DNA of 64,000 nucleotides, from contig CBDDGV010000004.1 in assembly GCA_965228005.1 (NCBI GenBank), positions 248,001 through 312,000 of the forward strand, read 5' to 3'. The stretch comes from JBCCXZ01 sp965228005 (GTDB lineage Bacteria > Planctomycetota > Planctomycetia > Pirellulales > Lacipirellulaceae). This document shows, one piece after another, positions 53,837-61,547 of this stretch (the first letter of the stretch is position 1; every line of letters begins with the position of its first letter). The notes under the pieces were generated by a model. The model made no database searches and was not told the DNA's origin. It saw only the letters and a list, made by a program, of their open reading frames with translations. A program made the position numbers and the translations under genes.

Positions 53837-53933
53837 GCTGGCGTCCCCAGTCTAAGTGTGTCTATGCGTCAGGTTGGTAAGGGCTTGAGGGGGCGTCAGT
53901 GTGGGGACGCCCCCTCAAGCTTGGTTGGCGGCC

Positions 53934-54389
53934 TCAGCACGAACACGCCGAGGCTTGCTCCTCTTCCGCTTTCTCGCGCAGGCTCTTGATGCTGTTGATC
54001 CGAGCCCCGACGATCCAATCGCCTTCGCGGACGTCCTCGAAGAACGTCCAGACCCGGTTGTAGGCCTCTTCCTCGTTCCAATCGGAGCCTTCCAATTCGT
54101 AGATAGCGCGAGCGACGTCCATCCCGAGGAGGTGCTTGGCATCGTGGTTCAGAAGCGACTGCAGGGTCGTGAACCGGAGCCGGTAGACCGGCTTGACCGG
54201 GTCACCCGACACCTGCGTGACGTGTCCGGCCGGCAGCTCGTGCAAGTAGACCCACGTGAAAGCCTCGGCAAACGGGCTCCCTTGGAGCCCTTCGTAGCCG
54301 AGCGCGATTTGGCCGAGCCTGCCCGGCAACTCCTGTTTCGCTTCGTGCGTCAGAGCGCCCTGCGGAAACTCGATGTCGATGGTTGGCAT
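53934..54389 (-). CDS. Tautomerase-superfamily protein
   Basis: A 151-residue protein beginning MPTIDIEFPQGALTHEAKQE; the proline immediately after the initiator methionine is the catalytic base of the 4-oxalocrotonate tautomerase superfamily. The first ~60 residues match one tautomerase beta-alpha-beta unit, and a second pseudo-symmetric unit may follow (about 65-125). The last 20 residues are acidic and end in cysteines. A MarR-type palindrome lies 65 bases upstream. Substrate unknown; small aromatic or quinone-like compounds are plausible given its neighbours. Confidence 0.75.
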   Translation of the reverse strand: MPTIDIEFPQGALTHEAKQELPGRLGQIALGYEGLQGSPFAEAFTWVYLHELPAGHVTQVSGDPVKPVYRLRFTTLQSLLNHDAKHLLGMDVARAIYELEGSDWNEEEAYNRVWTFFEDVREGDWIVGARINSIKSLREKAEEEQASACSC

Positions 54390-54453
54390 GGTTACGCCTC
54401 CTGGTCAAAAAGGAACACGACTCACGCGATGGGCCCCCCACCGCGACCCCATG

Positions 54454-54471
54454 CATCTGTATATGCAGATG
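54454..54471 (-). promoter_or_regulatory. MarR-type operator, copy 1
   Basis: CATCTGTATATGCAGATG: the ATCTG...CAGAT half-sites are identical to the copy beside the MarR gene. It lies 65 bases upstream of the tautomerase-like start. Confidence 0.75.
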
Positions 54472-54486
54472 ACGGGACAAAAAAAC

Positions 54487-55041
54487 TCAGCCCGTTGTCT
54501 TGTTCTTCGCCCTCCTCGATAGCCGGCGATAGCCATCCCCGGCCAACAAAACGCCGACCTTCTTGAAGTAGGGCGGGGTTCCGACAAACCCGAACGCGTC
54601 GACAAGCCGATTGACCGTGGCGAACAGCGAGACAACATTCACGATGTCCTCGATCGCCTGATCAGACCAACCGCCTCGCCTGAGCGCTGCGATATCGTCG
54701 TCGTCGACGCTGTGCGGACGCACGGTGAGTTGCTCCGCGAACCGCAAAGCAGACGCCAACCGCGGAGAGCCGGCCGACGGGTCGCCTTCGATAAAGCGAT
54801 CAACAACGCTTTCGGGAACGCCCATGGCCCGCAGCGTCTCCCCGTGGACACCCACGCAAAATCCACAACCGTTGAGGCGTGACACGTGCGCGGCGATCAC
54901 TTCACGCTCGTGGACATGAACTTGGGAGTCCCTGGTCATCACACCATCGATGTACTCGAGCAGCGGGCCGTACAGCGCGCCGTCTCGGAGGAACGCGTCG
55001 GCGATTCCCTGCATGCGATCGTGTTGAGGCAAGTGCGGCAT
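54487..55041 (-). CDS. AhpD-like carboxymuconolactone decarboxylase-family protein
   Basis: A 184-residue all-helical protein. The redox CxxC motif is CGFCVGVH (Cys59, Cys62, His66), as in alkylhydroperoxidase-D-like and peroxidase-related proteins. The start at ATG 55041 has a GGAGG ribosome-binding site. Members reduce peroxides via alkyl hydroperoxidase or decarboxylate aromatic lactones. Its operator-like sequence (55093-55105) places it under MarR control. Confidence 0.82.
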   Translation of the reverse strand: MPHLPQHDRMQGIADAFLRDGALYGPLLEYIDGVMTRDSQVHVHEREVIAAHVSRLNGCGFCVGVHGETLRAMGVPESVVDRFIEGDPSAGSPRLASALRFAEQLTVRPHSVDDDDIAALRRGGWSDQAIEDIVNVVSLFATVNRLVDAFGFVGTPPYFKKVGVLLAGDGYRRLSRRAKNKTTG

Positions 55042-55092
55042 GTCTTTCCTCCGGGGGAGATTTGTCGCTAGAGCGGCGGAAGGCCTCAATGG

Positions 55093-55105
55093 CTGTATAT
55101 ACAAG
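55093..55105 (-). promoter_or_regulatory. MarR-type operator, degenerate copy 2
   Basis: CTGTATATACAAG, with the central TGTATATACA palindrome matching the core of the other two operators. It lies about 50 bases upstream of the AhpD-like start. Confidence 0.5.
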
Positions 55106-55134
55106 TTTATGGCAACAAGAATCCGGCTTTCCAT

Positions 55135-55572
55135 CTAGAGTCGCTGGCGCAAGCCCCTGACTACGCGAACGCCCTCAGAGCCAAGCATCTGCTCCACTTT
55201 GGCCTGAGCCACTGCCCACCGCGGCAGGGCCTGCTTCAGCAGTTTCCGACCAGCGGCCGTGAGTTCGTACGGGTGTTCCCTTGCGTCATCGCCGTCGGCT
55301 TGAACGATCCAACCTTTGGACTCCATGCGTTCTAGGTTGCGACTTAGTGTGGAGTCGTCGATCTGGAATTCGGCGCACATCTCCGACTGCCGCAACCGGC
55401 CGCGCTCCTCGGCGAAGGCCAGCATGGCCAACTGGGTAGCACGAAGTCCACAGGGCCGCAGAGCGTCGTCGTAGATCTTCGAGATCACCCGGTGGGCCTG
55501 CCGCATCCGGAAACCGATGCAGTTCTCGGTGACGGTCCTCGCGGTCACGTTGGCGGGGTTTGTCTTCGCCAT
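55135..55572 (-). CDS. MarR-family transcriptional regulator
   Basis: A 145-residue winged-helix regulator. The DNA-binding region is 'LRQSEMCAEFQIDDSTLSRN' with the wing DGDDAREHPYELTAAGRKLL. MarR proteins repress genes for oxidative stress or phenolic compound handling and lose affinity upon ligand or oxidation. One of its three putative operators lies 15 bases before its own start, consistent with autorepression. The two neighbours with matching operators encode AhpD-like and tautomerase-like proteins. Confidence 0.9.
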   Translation of the reverse strand: MAKTNPANVTARTVTENCIGFRMRQAHRVISKIYDDALRPCGLRATQLAMLAFAEERGRLRQSEMCAEFQIDDSTLSRNLERMESKGWIVQADGDDAREHPYELTAAGRKLLKQALPRWAVAQAKVEQMLGSEGVRVVRGLRQRL

Positions 55573-55586
55573 TGCTCGCTCCTTGG

Positions 55587-55604
55587 TATCTGTATATGCA
55601 GATA
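55587..55604 (-). promoter_or_regulatory. MarR-type operator, copy 3 (autoregulatory)
   Basis: TATCTGTATATGCAGATA, sharing the ATCTGTATATGCAGAT core with the tautomerase-gene operator, ends 15 bases before the MarR ATG and would block its promoter. Confidence 0.8.
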
Positions 55605-55661
55605 ACAGCGGCGCGTCAAGGGCTTTCTGCTCCGCTGTGGATCCCTAGGCCGGGCTCGGCG

Positions 55662-57038
55662 TCACTTTAGGGTGGTCCCGCCCGAGTTCGCCTCGCGCAC
55701 CGGGAGCAGCTGCAAGGCGTCGATCAGCGGCCGGTCGCCCTCGCCGAAACGCTCCGACGCCGACTTCTGCAGCGTCACCGCCACCGAGGCCCGCGGCAGG
55801 TCGTCCGCGGCGATCAGGTAGTACCGCCACTCGATCGGCACGCCCTCGACGTTGCCCACGCCCACGATGCCCAGGCAGTGGTTGCCCAGCGCGGTCTCCC
55901 ACTCCGAGGCGCTCACCACCTGTTCGAGCCGCTCGCCCAGCGACGACCGCACGTCGTCTTCAAACGCCTGCAGCGTGGTGTGCCGGTCGGCCGACCGCGG
56001 CGGCAGTGTCGTGATGTTGCAGTGCGCGATCAGCTCCGACGCCTGCATGCAACGCAGCGAGGTCAGGTCGCCCGCCTCGCTGGTGATGTACCAGTTCCCC
56101 GGGTGCATCAACTGGAACCGCCCGTGCTCGGGCACGTAGGAGAGCGTGTCGACCACCGGCTCGTCGAGCCGCCCGGCCGCTTCGAGGGCCGGTTCCGGGA
56201 AGCCCGGCACGCTGTCCACCGGGTCGACCGCCAGCTTCAGCTTGGCGATCACCTCCAGGCCCGGCGTGGCCCCGCCGGGGGCGCGGGTCTCTTTCACCGC
56301 AAGGTTCAGCCGCCGCACGCGCTGGCTTTCGGGGTCGAACAGATAGGCGCCGCGGAGGTCCATCTCGGTCGTCGCGCCGTCCACCGTCCCGTGCACCGTG
56401 CCCGCCATGCGGACCGCGACGTGTTCGTCCTTCTCGCCGACCACCACGCTCGCCACTTCGCACACGGCCACCTGGTCCATCGCCAACAGGCCGCTCAGGG
56501 CCTCGGCCGCGTGGCCCCACTGGTCGCCCTCGGTCACTTCCCGGCCGGGCAGCAGGTCGTCGAGCGCCAGGCTGTTGCCAACGATGTTGATCACGTCCAG
56601 GTCTTCACGCGTCAGCGGCTGTTCCGAACCGTTGATGCGGAACACTCCGCTCTCCAACTCCGCCAACAGCACGGCGGCCGGGTCGGAGAGCGATTTCTTT
56701 TCCTGCGCGTCCCCGACGCCGATGGTCGCCTCCGCCTTCTCGTACCGCCGCAGCGCACGCCGGGGTCCGTCGTCGCCGGTGTTGGTAACCAACTCGTCGT
56801 ACGCCAGCTCGCCCGCCACCTGCAGCGGCAGCTGCTCCTCGCCTTCTTTCGTCTTGATCTCGATCTTCCCGCCGACCTCCAACGAGGCCCGCACCCGCTG
56901 GGCGTCGCCCGCTTCGAGGCCGCTGACGAGCTCCGCCGTAACCGGCGTCGCATCCTCCGATTGCGTCTCCGCCGCCACGGTCGGCAGCGTTCCGGAAGCG
57001 AAAGCCAAGAGAACCAACGAACGAGCCAGAGTGTTCAT
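55662..57038 (-). CDS. Secreted hypothetical protein
   Basis: A 458-residue protein. Residues 1-21 (MNTLARSLVLLAFASGTLPT) are a signal peptide, followed by an acidic linker. It contains an RRYEKAEATIGVGDAQEKKS helix segment and a beta-rich body; the C-terminal ~200 residues ('HGRFQLMHPGNWYITSEAGD' onward) resemble the beta fold of PsbP/Mog1-like periplasmic proteins but I cannot assign it. It has no catalytic signature. It is the gene before a 626-base spacer with the structured sigma leader. Confidence 0.6.
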   Translation of the reverse strand: MNTLARSLVLLAFASGTLPTVAAETQSEDATPVTAELVSGLEAGDAQRVRASLEVGGKIEIKTKEGEEQLPLQVAGELAYDELVTNTGDDGPRRALRRYEKAEATIGVGDAQEKKSLSDPAAVLLAELESGVFRINGSEQPLTREDLDVINIVGNSLALDDLLPGREVTEGDQWGHAAEALSGLLAMDQVAVCEVASVVVGEKDEHVAVRMAGTVHGTVDGATTEMDLRGAYLFDPESQRVRRLNLAVKETRAPGGATPGLEVIAKLKLAVDPVDSVPGFPEPALEAAGRLDEPVVDTLSYVPEHGRFQLMHPGNWYITSEAGDLTSLRCMQASELIAHCNITTLPPRSADRHTTLQAFEDDVRSSLGERLEQVVSASEWETALGNHCLGIVGVGNVEGVPIEWRYYLIAADDLPRASVAVTLQKSASERFGEGDRPLIDALQLLPVREANSGGTTLK

Positions 57039-57511
57039 AGCCTGACGCCTTCCTGTGCGTGGACGGTTGATGCTGGTAGCGAACCCGCCGCCGCTAGCCC
57101 GTCGGGCCAGCTCTCGAAGAGATAAGTGATGAGATTTCCGCGGAGAATCTCGGGATCCGGCTCCGCCGGGGCAGACACTCCGCAACGCGGTAAATCCCGC
57201 AAACTTCCTATGTTCAAGGCAAAGCCGGTCAAACGAGCCGCCCGCTCCCGGTTCCGCCCAGGATTGCAGCAGCCGCAGAATGACCGTAAAGCTATATTTT
57301 CAATAGGCTTGCAACGAATCTGAGCGGATTTCCACCCCGAAAAACGGCGCGACACCCAGAACTTTCTATCGACCCATCGTCACTAATGTGCGTACAACTT
57401 TCGGCTTCCGGTCACTAGCTGACTGCACCCGTGCGTCAACCGAGAGCCGCTTATCCCGCCGGCGGGGTTAGAGAGACCGCCGGATCGAGTGCGTTGAGAG
57501 GTTTTTCGGAA

Positions 57512-57542
57512 GAACCGGCCGGCATGAGCCACGGGCCGGTTC
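57512..57542 (+). promoter_or_regulatory. 9-bp hairpin in the sigma-factor leader
   Basis: GAACCGGCC and GGCCGGTTC pair perfectly around a 13-base loop, about 120 bases before the sigma-factor ATG. No T-run follows, so termination is unlikely. Confidence 0.5.
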
Positions 57543-57622
57543 GGGCGACGGAGCCGTTAGCAAGACAGCTTCCAGATGCGTGGGCGGAGGAGCCGCACGG
57601 AACACTACGCCGCTGGAAGCGG

Positions 57623-57639
57623 GGGGCCTGCCGGGCCCC
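57623..57639 (+). promoter_or_regulatory. GC hairpin next to the sigma-factor start
   Basis: GGGGCC-TGCCG-GGCCCC lies 25 bases upstream of the ATG; the Shine-Dalgarno-like GAAGAGG is just downstream of it. Folding could influence initiation. Confidence 0.45.
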
Positions 57640-57664
57640 TGGTTAGGGTCGGAAGAGGTGGGCT

Positions 57665-59332
57665 ATGCAGTCTCGATACCACAGCGAAACCATTCAGGAC
57701 ATCCGTGACGATACCGTCACGTCCGATAGCCGCGAGTCGATCCTCGAACGGCTTGAGCTCGCCGAGCGCCTGATCGCCAGCGTCGCGTCGGAGGGCGACT
57801 ACCGGGTTGCCGACATCGCGCAGCAGCTCGTCGGCCGCCGCGTGTTCCCCGCCCAGCGGGGCGAAGCCCTCGAAGGCAAGCGGCTCCTGCAGGACCTCCG
57901 CCTGTTGGTGGAAGACCTTTCGGACAAGGTCGAGCTCGACGCCGCCGCCATGGGCGAGCAGGTCTTTACCGTCGAGCAGCTCGCCAAGCAGTTCAACGTC
58001 TCCACGAAGACCATCTCCCGCTGGCGCGACCTCGGGCTGGTCAGCCGCCGCATGGTGTTCGACGGCCGCAAGCGCGTCGGCTTCCTGCGGAGCAGCGTCG
58101 ACCGCTTCGTGAAGAACAACGCCGACCGAGTCCAGCGCGGCGCCAAGTTCAGCCAGCTGTCCGAAGCGCAGCGGGCCGAGCTGATCGAGCGCGCCCGCGA
58201 GATGGCCCGCGACGGCGGCAGCCGCTCGGAGATCACCCGCCAGCTCGCCGACCGCACCGGCCGCAGCGTCGAGACGGTCCGCGCCACGCTCCGCCAGCAC
58301 GACGACGAGCACCCGGCCGACGCGGTGTTCCCCGGCGAGGCCGGCCCGCTGACCGACGCGCAGAAAGAGAACATCTTCGCCGCGTACCGCCGGGGCACGC
58401 CGGTCGAGGTCCTCTGCCGCGACTACAACCGCACCAAGACCACCATCTACCGCGTGGTCAGCACCATGCGTGCGCAGCACATCGCCGAGCTGCCGCTGGA
58501 CTACATCGACAACCCCCGGTTCAGCCGCAAGGGCGCCGACAACGCCTGCCTGGGCCCGATGCCCGAGGCCGAAACCGCCACGCGCAAGCCGCGCCGCCCG
58601 TCGGGCCTGCCGCCCTACCTGGCGAGCCTGTACGAGATCCCCCTGCTCACCCGCGAGCAGGAGCAGCACCTGTTCCGCAAGTACAACTACCTGAAGCACA
58701 AGGCGGCCAAGCTCCGCAAGCAGCTCGACCCGGAGAACCCGAAGAGCGCGCTCATGGACGAGATCGAGGAGCTCTACTCCCAGATCGTCGCCACGAAGAA
58801 CCAGATCTCCCGCTGCAACCTCCGCCTGGTGGTCTCGATCGCCAAGCGGCACGTCACGCCGGACCAGAACTTCTTCGAGCTGGTCAGCGACGGCAACCTG
58901 TCGCTGCTCCGCGCGGTCGAGAAGTTCGACTTCGCCCGCGGCAACAAGTTCAGCACGTACGCCAGCTGGGCGATCATGAAGAACTTCGCCCGCACGATCC
59001 CCGGCGAGTACAAGCACCGCGACCGGTTCCGCACCAGCTACGACGAGTTGTTCGACGCCACCCAAGAGAAGCGGGCCAACCCCGCCATCGAGGAGTCGGC
59101 CCAGAACGACCGCGAGCAGAAGATCCGCCGCATCCTGCGGAACCTCGACGAGCGGGAGCAGCAGATTATTATCGGCAGGTTTGGGCTGGACCACTCCCGC
59201 GAACCCCTCACCTTGAAAGAAGTGGGGGCGGAGCTGGGGGTAACCAAAGAACGCATCCGCCAGATCGAGGCCCGGGCGCTGAACAAGCTGCGCCTGGCCG
59301 CGAGCGAGGAGAAGATCGCGTTCGACCTGTAA
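57665..59332 (+). CDS. Sigma-70-family factor with N-terminal helix-turn-helix array
   Basis: A 555-residue protein. Sigma region 2 is at about 375-450 ('NQISRCNLRLVVSIAKRHVT' to 'KFSTYASWAIMKNFARTI') and region 4 at about 485-545 ('LTLKEVGAELGVTKERIRQI' then EARALNKLRLA). Region 3 is missing. Instead of region 1 there are three helix-turn-helix-like segments: about 101-125 ('FTVEQLAKQFNVSTKTISRW'), 185-212 ('SRSEITRQLADRTGRSVETV') and 238-270 ('TPVEVLCRDYNRTKTTIYRV'). A 'LPPYLASLYEIPLLTREQEQ' sigma 1.2-like linker precedes region 2. It is probably a planctomycete group 1/2 sigma with DNA-binding additions. Confidence 0.85.
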   Translation: MQSRYHSETIQDIRDDTVTSDSRESILERLELAERLIASVASEGDYRVADIAQQLVGRRVFPAQRGEALEGKRLLQDLRLLVEDLSDKVELDAAAMGEQVFTVEQLAKQFNVSTKTISRWRDLGLVSRRMVFDGRKRVGFLRSSVDRFVKNNADRVQRGAKFSQLSEAQRAELIERAREMARDGGSRSEITRQLADRTGRSVETVRATLRQHDDEHPADAVFPGEAGPLTDAQKENIFAAYRRGTPVEVLCRDYNRTKTTIYRVVSTMRAQHIAELPLDYIDNPRFSRKGADNACLGPMPEAETATRKPRRPSGLPPYLASLYEIPLLTREQEQHLFRKYNYLKHKAAKLRKQLDPENPKSALMDEIEELYSQIVATKNQISRCNLRLVVSIAKRHVTPDQNFFELVSDGNLSLLRAVEKFDFARGNKFSTYASWAIMKNFARTIPGEYKHRDRFRTSYDELFDATQEKRANPAIEESAQNDREQKIRRILRNLDEREQQIIIGRFGLDHSREPLTLKEVGAELGVTKERIRQIEARALNKLRLAASEEKIAFDL

Positions 59333-59402
59333 GAGGTGAGAGGAATCCGCAAAGCGAGGCTGCTATCCCTCCCGAGTGGCGGAACCCCTCACGCGTGTGT
59401 CA

Positions 59403-59434
59403 GGCCCCGAGCAACGAAGCTCGGGGCCTTTTTT
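59403..59434 (+). terminator. Rho-independent terminator after the sigma factor
   Basis: GGCCCCGAGC-AACGAA-GCTCGGGGCC forms a 10-bp stem followed by six T residues. This is a textbook intrinsic terminator, 70 bases downstream of the sigma-factor stop. Confidence 0.92.
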
Positions 59435-59464
59435 GTGGTCCATCAAGATTGCACCCAAGGACTA

Positions 59465-60277
59465 TCACCCCAGGGCCACATCCAGCACCATCATCGTCAC
59501 GAAGCCGCACATGAGGCAGAGGGTAGCCAGATCGACGTTGCCGCCCCGCTCCGCCTCGGGGATCAGTTCCTCCACCACCACATACACCATGGCTCCCGCG
59601 GCAAAGCTCAGCGCGTAGGGCAGCACCGGCGCGGCGTACGAGACCAGGGCCGCACCCGCCACCGCCGCGATCGGCTCCACCATCGCCGAGAGCTGGCCGT
59701 ACCAGAAGCTCTTCAAGCGACTCATCCCCTCCGCACGCAGCGGCAAAGCCACCGCTACGCCCTCCGGGAAGTTCTGGATCCCGATGCCAATCGCCAACGC
59801 CGTCGCCGCCGCGATGCTAGAATCGCTGACGCCCGCGATCACCCCGCCGAAGGCCACCCCCACCGCCAGCCCCTCGGGGATGTTGTGGAGCGTGATCGCG
59901 GTGACCAGGAGAGTCGCCCGACGCCAAGCCGTCTTTGGCCCCTCTGCCTCCTCGAGCGGGGAGAACAGATGGAGATGCGGCAGGAGCTTGTCAAACATCC
60001 ACAGGGCCGCGCCCCCCGCCAAAAACCCCACCGCGGGGGGGAACCAGGAGGGCAACGCGCCGTGCTCCGCGATCGCGATCGATGGCGCCAACAACGACCA
60101 GTAGCTGGCGGCCAGCATCACTCCGCCGGAAAACCCGAGCATCCCGTCAAGCAGCCGGCGGTTCACGCGACGGCTGAAGAACACCGAGCTGGCGCCCAGC
60201 GCGGTCACGCCCCACGTAAAGAGCCCCGCCAGGAGGGCTTGGGAAATCGGACCGAGGTTGACGAATGCGTCGTACAC
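59465..60277 (-). CDS. ZIP-family metal transporter
   Basis: About 270 residues from GTG 60277 (a TTG at 60325 is an alternative start). Roughly eight membrane helices are visible. Two metal-binding motifs are diagnostic: ITLHNIPEGLAVGVAFGG and 'IGIQNFPEGVAVALPL'. A histidine-containing loop 'FDKLLPHLHLFSPLEEAEGP' lies in the middle. ZIP transporters import zinc, iron or similar ions into the cytoplasm. No regulator is adjacent. Confidence 0.92.
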   Translation of the reverse strand: MYDAFVNLGPISQALLAGLFTWGVTALGASSVFFSRRVNRRLLDGMLGFSGGVMLAASYWSLLAPSIAIAEHGALPSWFPPAVGFLAGGAALWMFDKLLPHLHLFSPLEEAEGPKTAWRRATLLVTAITLHNIPEGLAVGVAFGGVIAGVSDSSIAAATALAIGIGIQNFPEGVAVALPLRAEGMSRLKSFWYGQLSAMVEPIAAVAGAALVSYAAPVLPYALSFAAGAMVYVVVEELIPEAERGGNVDLATLCLMCGFVTMMVLDVALG

Positions 60278-60782
60278 GGCGGGGTTGGGGAGGCAATGAC
60301 TTTCTACGAGAACGATCGGCAACAATCCGGATCAGTTGTGACGTGCGGTCGGCAGCCACGTAATCATGCGATCGGGAGCCCTTCAGGGAGCGGTCTTGAA
60401 GCCCCTTCAGGCGCCCAGCGACTCCATTGCTTGACTACTCCTATTGGAATGCCCCGTTGGCTGAGGATCAATGTGGACGACTCGGGTCCCGCCTCCTGTT
60501 CCCCACGAGTCCTCGCCTACGCCTTCCTCCAATGAGCCATCCGCTACGCTGAGCAACTGTGTTGGGGCCCTCTTCCTGCAATCGGCGGGCCCCAAACAGG
60601 CATCCAAACCTGCGTTCAACAGAGAATGCGACGCAGTGTTCGGCGACTCAGCACACACTGGAAAGGTAAGCCCGGCGTCTGCTCCCTGACTAGCTCTAGA
60701 CTCGGTGTGACTTCAATTCCTGCATGCGCACGATTGTGGTTAAGATGGCCGCACCTACGATTCTTCTGGAACAACAACTCAA
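60278..60782. other. Intergenic region with a CFA-synthase remnant
   Basis: About 505 bp between the ZIP gene and the acetyltransferase. At 60490-60545 the sequence reads like a decayed copy of the beginning of the CFA-synthase-like gene found at 61548. Two A/T-rich boxes (TAAGAT near 60737, TACGAT near 60746) may form the acetyltransferase promoter. Confidence 0.5.
60490..60545 (+). pseudogene. Remnant of a CFA-synthase-like 5' region
   Basis: CGCCTCCTGTTCCCCACGAG...GCCTTCCTCCA-ATGAGCCATCCGCT parallels CGCCACCTGCTGTTCCCACC...GCCTTCCTCCA-GTGGGCCATCCGCT of the intact gene, with a stop codon (TGA for TGG) and an internal deletion. The match ends at 60545. Confidence 0.55.
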
Positions 60783-61304
60783 ATGGCTACTCGCTCCTCA
60801 GTGGTGACGCTCCAGAAGCCAACCCTTCGGCACGAGGAGCAATTCCTGCAGGCCGTTCGTAAGAGTCGAGCACTCCACAAGGGTTTCGCCTCACCGCCGG
60901 CAAGCCCGGGAGCATTTCAGCGGTACGTCAAATCGCTGCGAAAAGAGAATCGCCTAGGTTTCCTCGTCACGCTCACGGAATCCGATGATCTGATTAGCGT
61001 GGTGAACGTCAGCGAGATCGTTCGCGGCCCTTTTCAATCCGCCTACCTCGGGTATTACGCATTTCTCCCGTATGCCGGCCAGGGCCTCATGTCCGAAGGC
61101 ATGCGGCACGTCATCCGGCATTGCTTCAGGGACCTAAAGCTGCATCGACTAGAGGCCAATATCCAGCCGGAGAACGAGCGGTCCATCGCCTTGGTGAAGG
61201 CACTTGGCTTTTCGAAGGAGGGGTATTCTCCGCGGTACTTAAAGATCAGCGGCAGGTGGAGGGACCACGAGCGATGGGCAATCCGCTCGGAACAATGGCG
61301 GTAG
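60783..61304 (+). CDS. GNAT-family N-acetyltransferase (RimJ/RimL-like)
   Basis: A 173-residue enzyme. The GNAT motif A/B region is 'AYLGYYAFLPYAGQGLMSEG' followed by LHRLEANIQPENERSIALVK and LGFSKEGYSPRYLKISGRW, typical of RimJ-like ribosomal-protein or small-substrate acetyltransferases. GC content is lower than in the replication genes. The start ATG 60783 has no clear ribosome-binding site. Confidence 0.85.
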   Translation: MATRSSVVTLQKPTLRHEEQFLQAVRKSRALHKGFASPPASPGAFQRYVKSLRKENRLGFLVTLTESDDLISVVNVSEIVRGPFQSAYLGYYAFLPYAGQGLMSEGMRHVIRHCFRDLKLHRLEANIQPENERSIALVKALGFSKEGYSPRYLKISGRWRDHERWAIRSEQWR

Positions 61305-61489
61305 TCGCGGCGCCGTCCAATGAGTGAAATCGAGCAACCAGTCTTGAAGCGTCATGTCCTCCTGCAAAGAGCAGAAGACAAAGGGGTGTTGTCCACGGCC
61401 TAGTGCTCGCCCCCCGGCGAGGAGGCGGTACGTTACAACGCTTCGGCGTGAAACGCCTACGTCGCCAGTCCTCAATCGACCGTGCTGGC

Positions 61490-61517
61490 TTCACGCCGCA
61501 CGCCCTTCAGTTACACT
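61490..61517 (+). promoter_or_regulatory. Promoter TTCACG-N16-TACACT for the CFA-like gene
   Basis: TTCACG at 61490-61495, TACACT at 61512-61517, 16 bases apart, about 30 bases upstream of ATG 61548. Confidence 0.35.
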
Positions 61518-61547
61518 GGCTGCGCACCACCCAACGAGGCCGCAGCC

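Larger units (their letters stand above)
57039..57664. other. Divergent spacer with structured sigma-factor leader
   Basis: A 626-bp gap between the secreted protein (minus) and the sigma factor (plus). It contains two strong hairpins at 57512-57542 and 57623-57639, the latter ending about 25 bases before the sigma start, and an A/T-rich patch near 57290 (GCTATATTTTCAATAGG) that may contain a promoter. No gene is supported. Confidence 0.5.

Noticed and set aside
57431..57646. Small plus-strand frame upstream of the sigma factor
   Set aside because: It runs through both hairpins of the leader, lacks a ribosome-binding site and has no recognisable composition.
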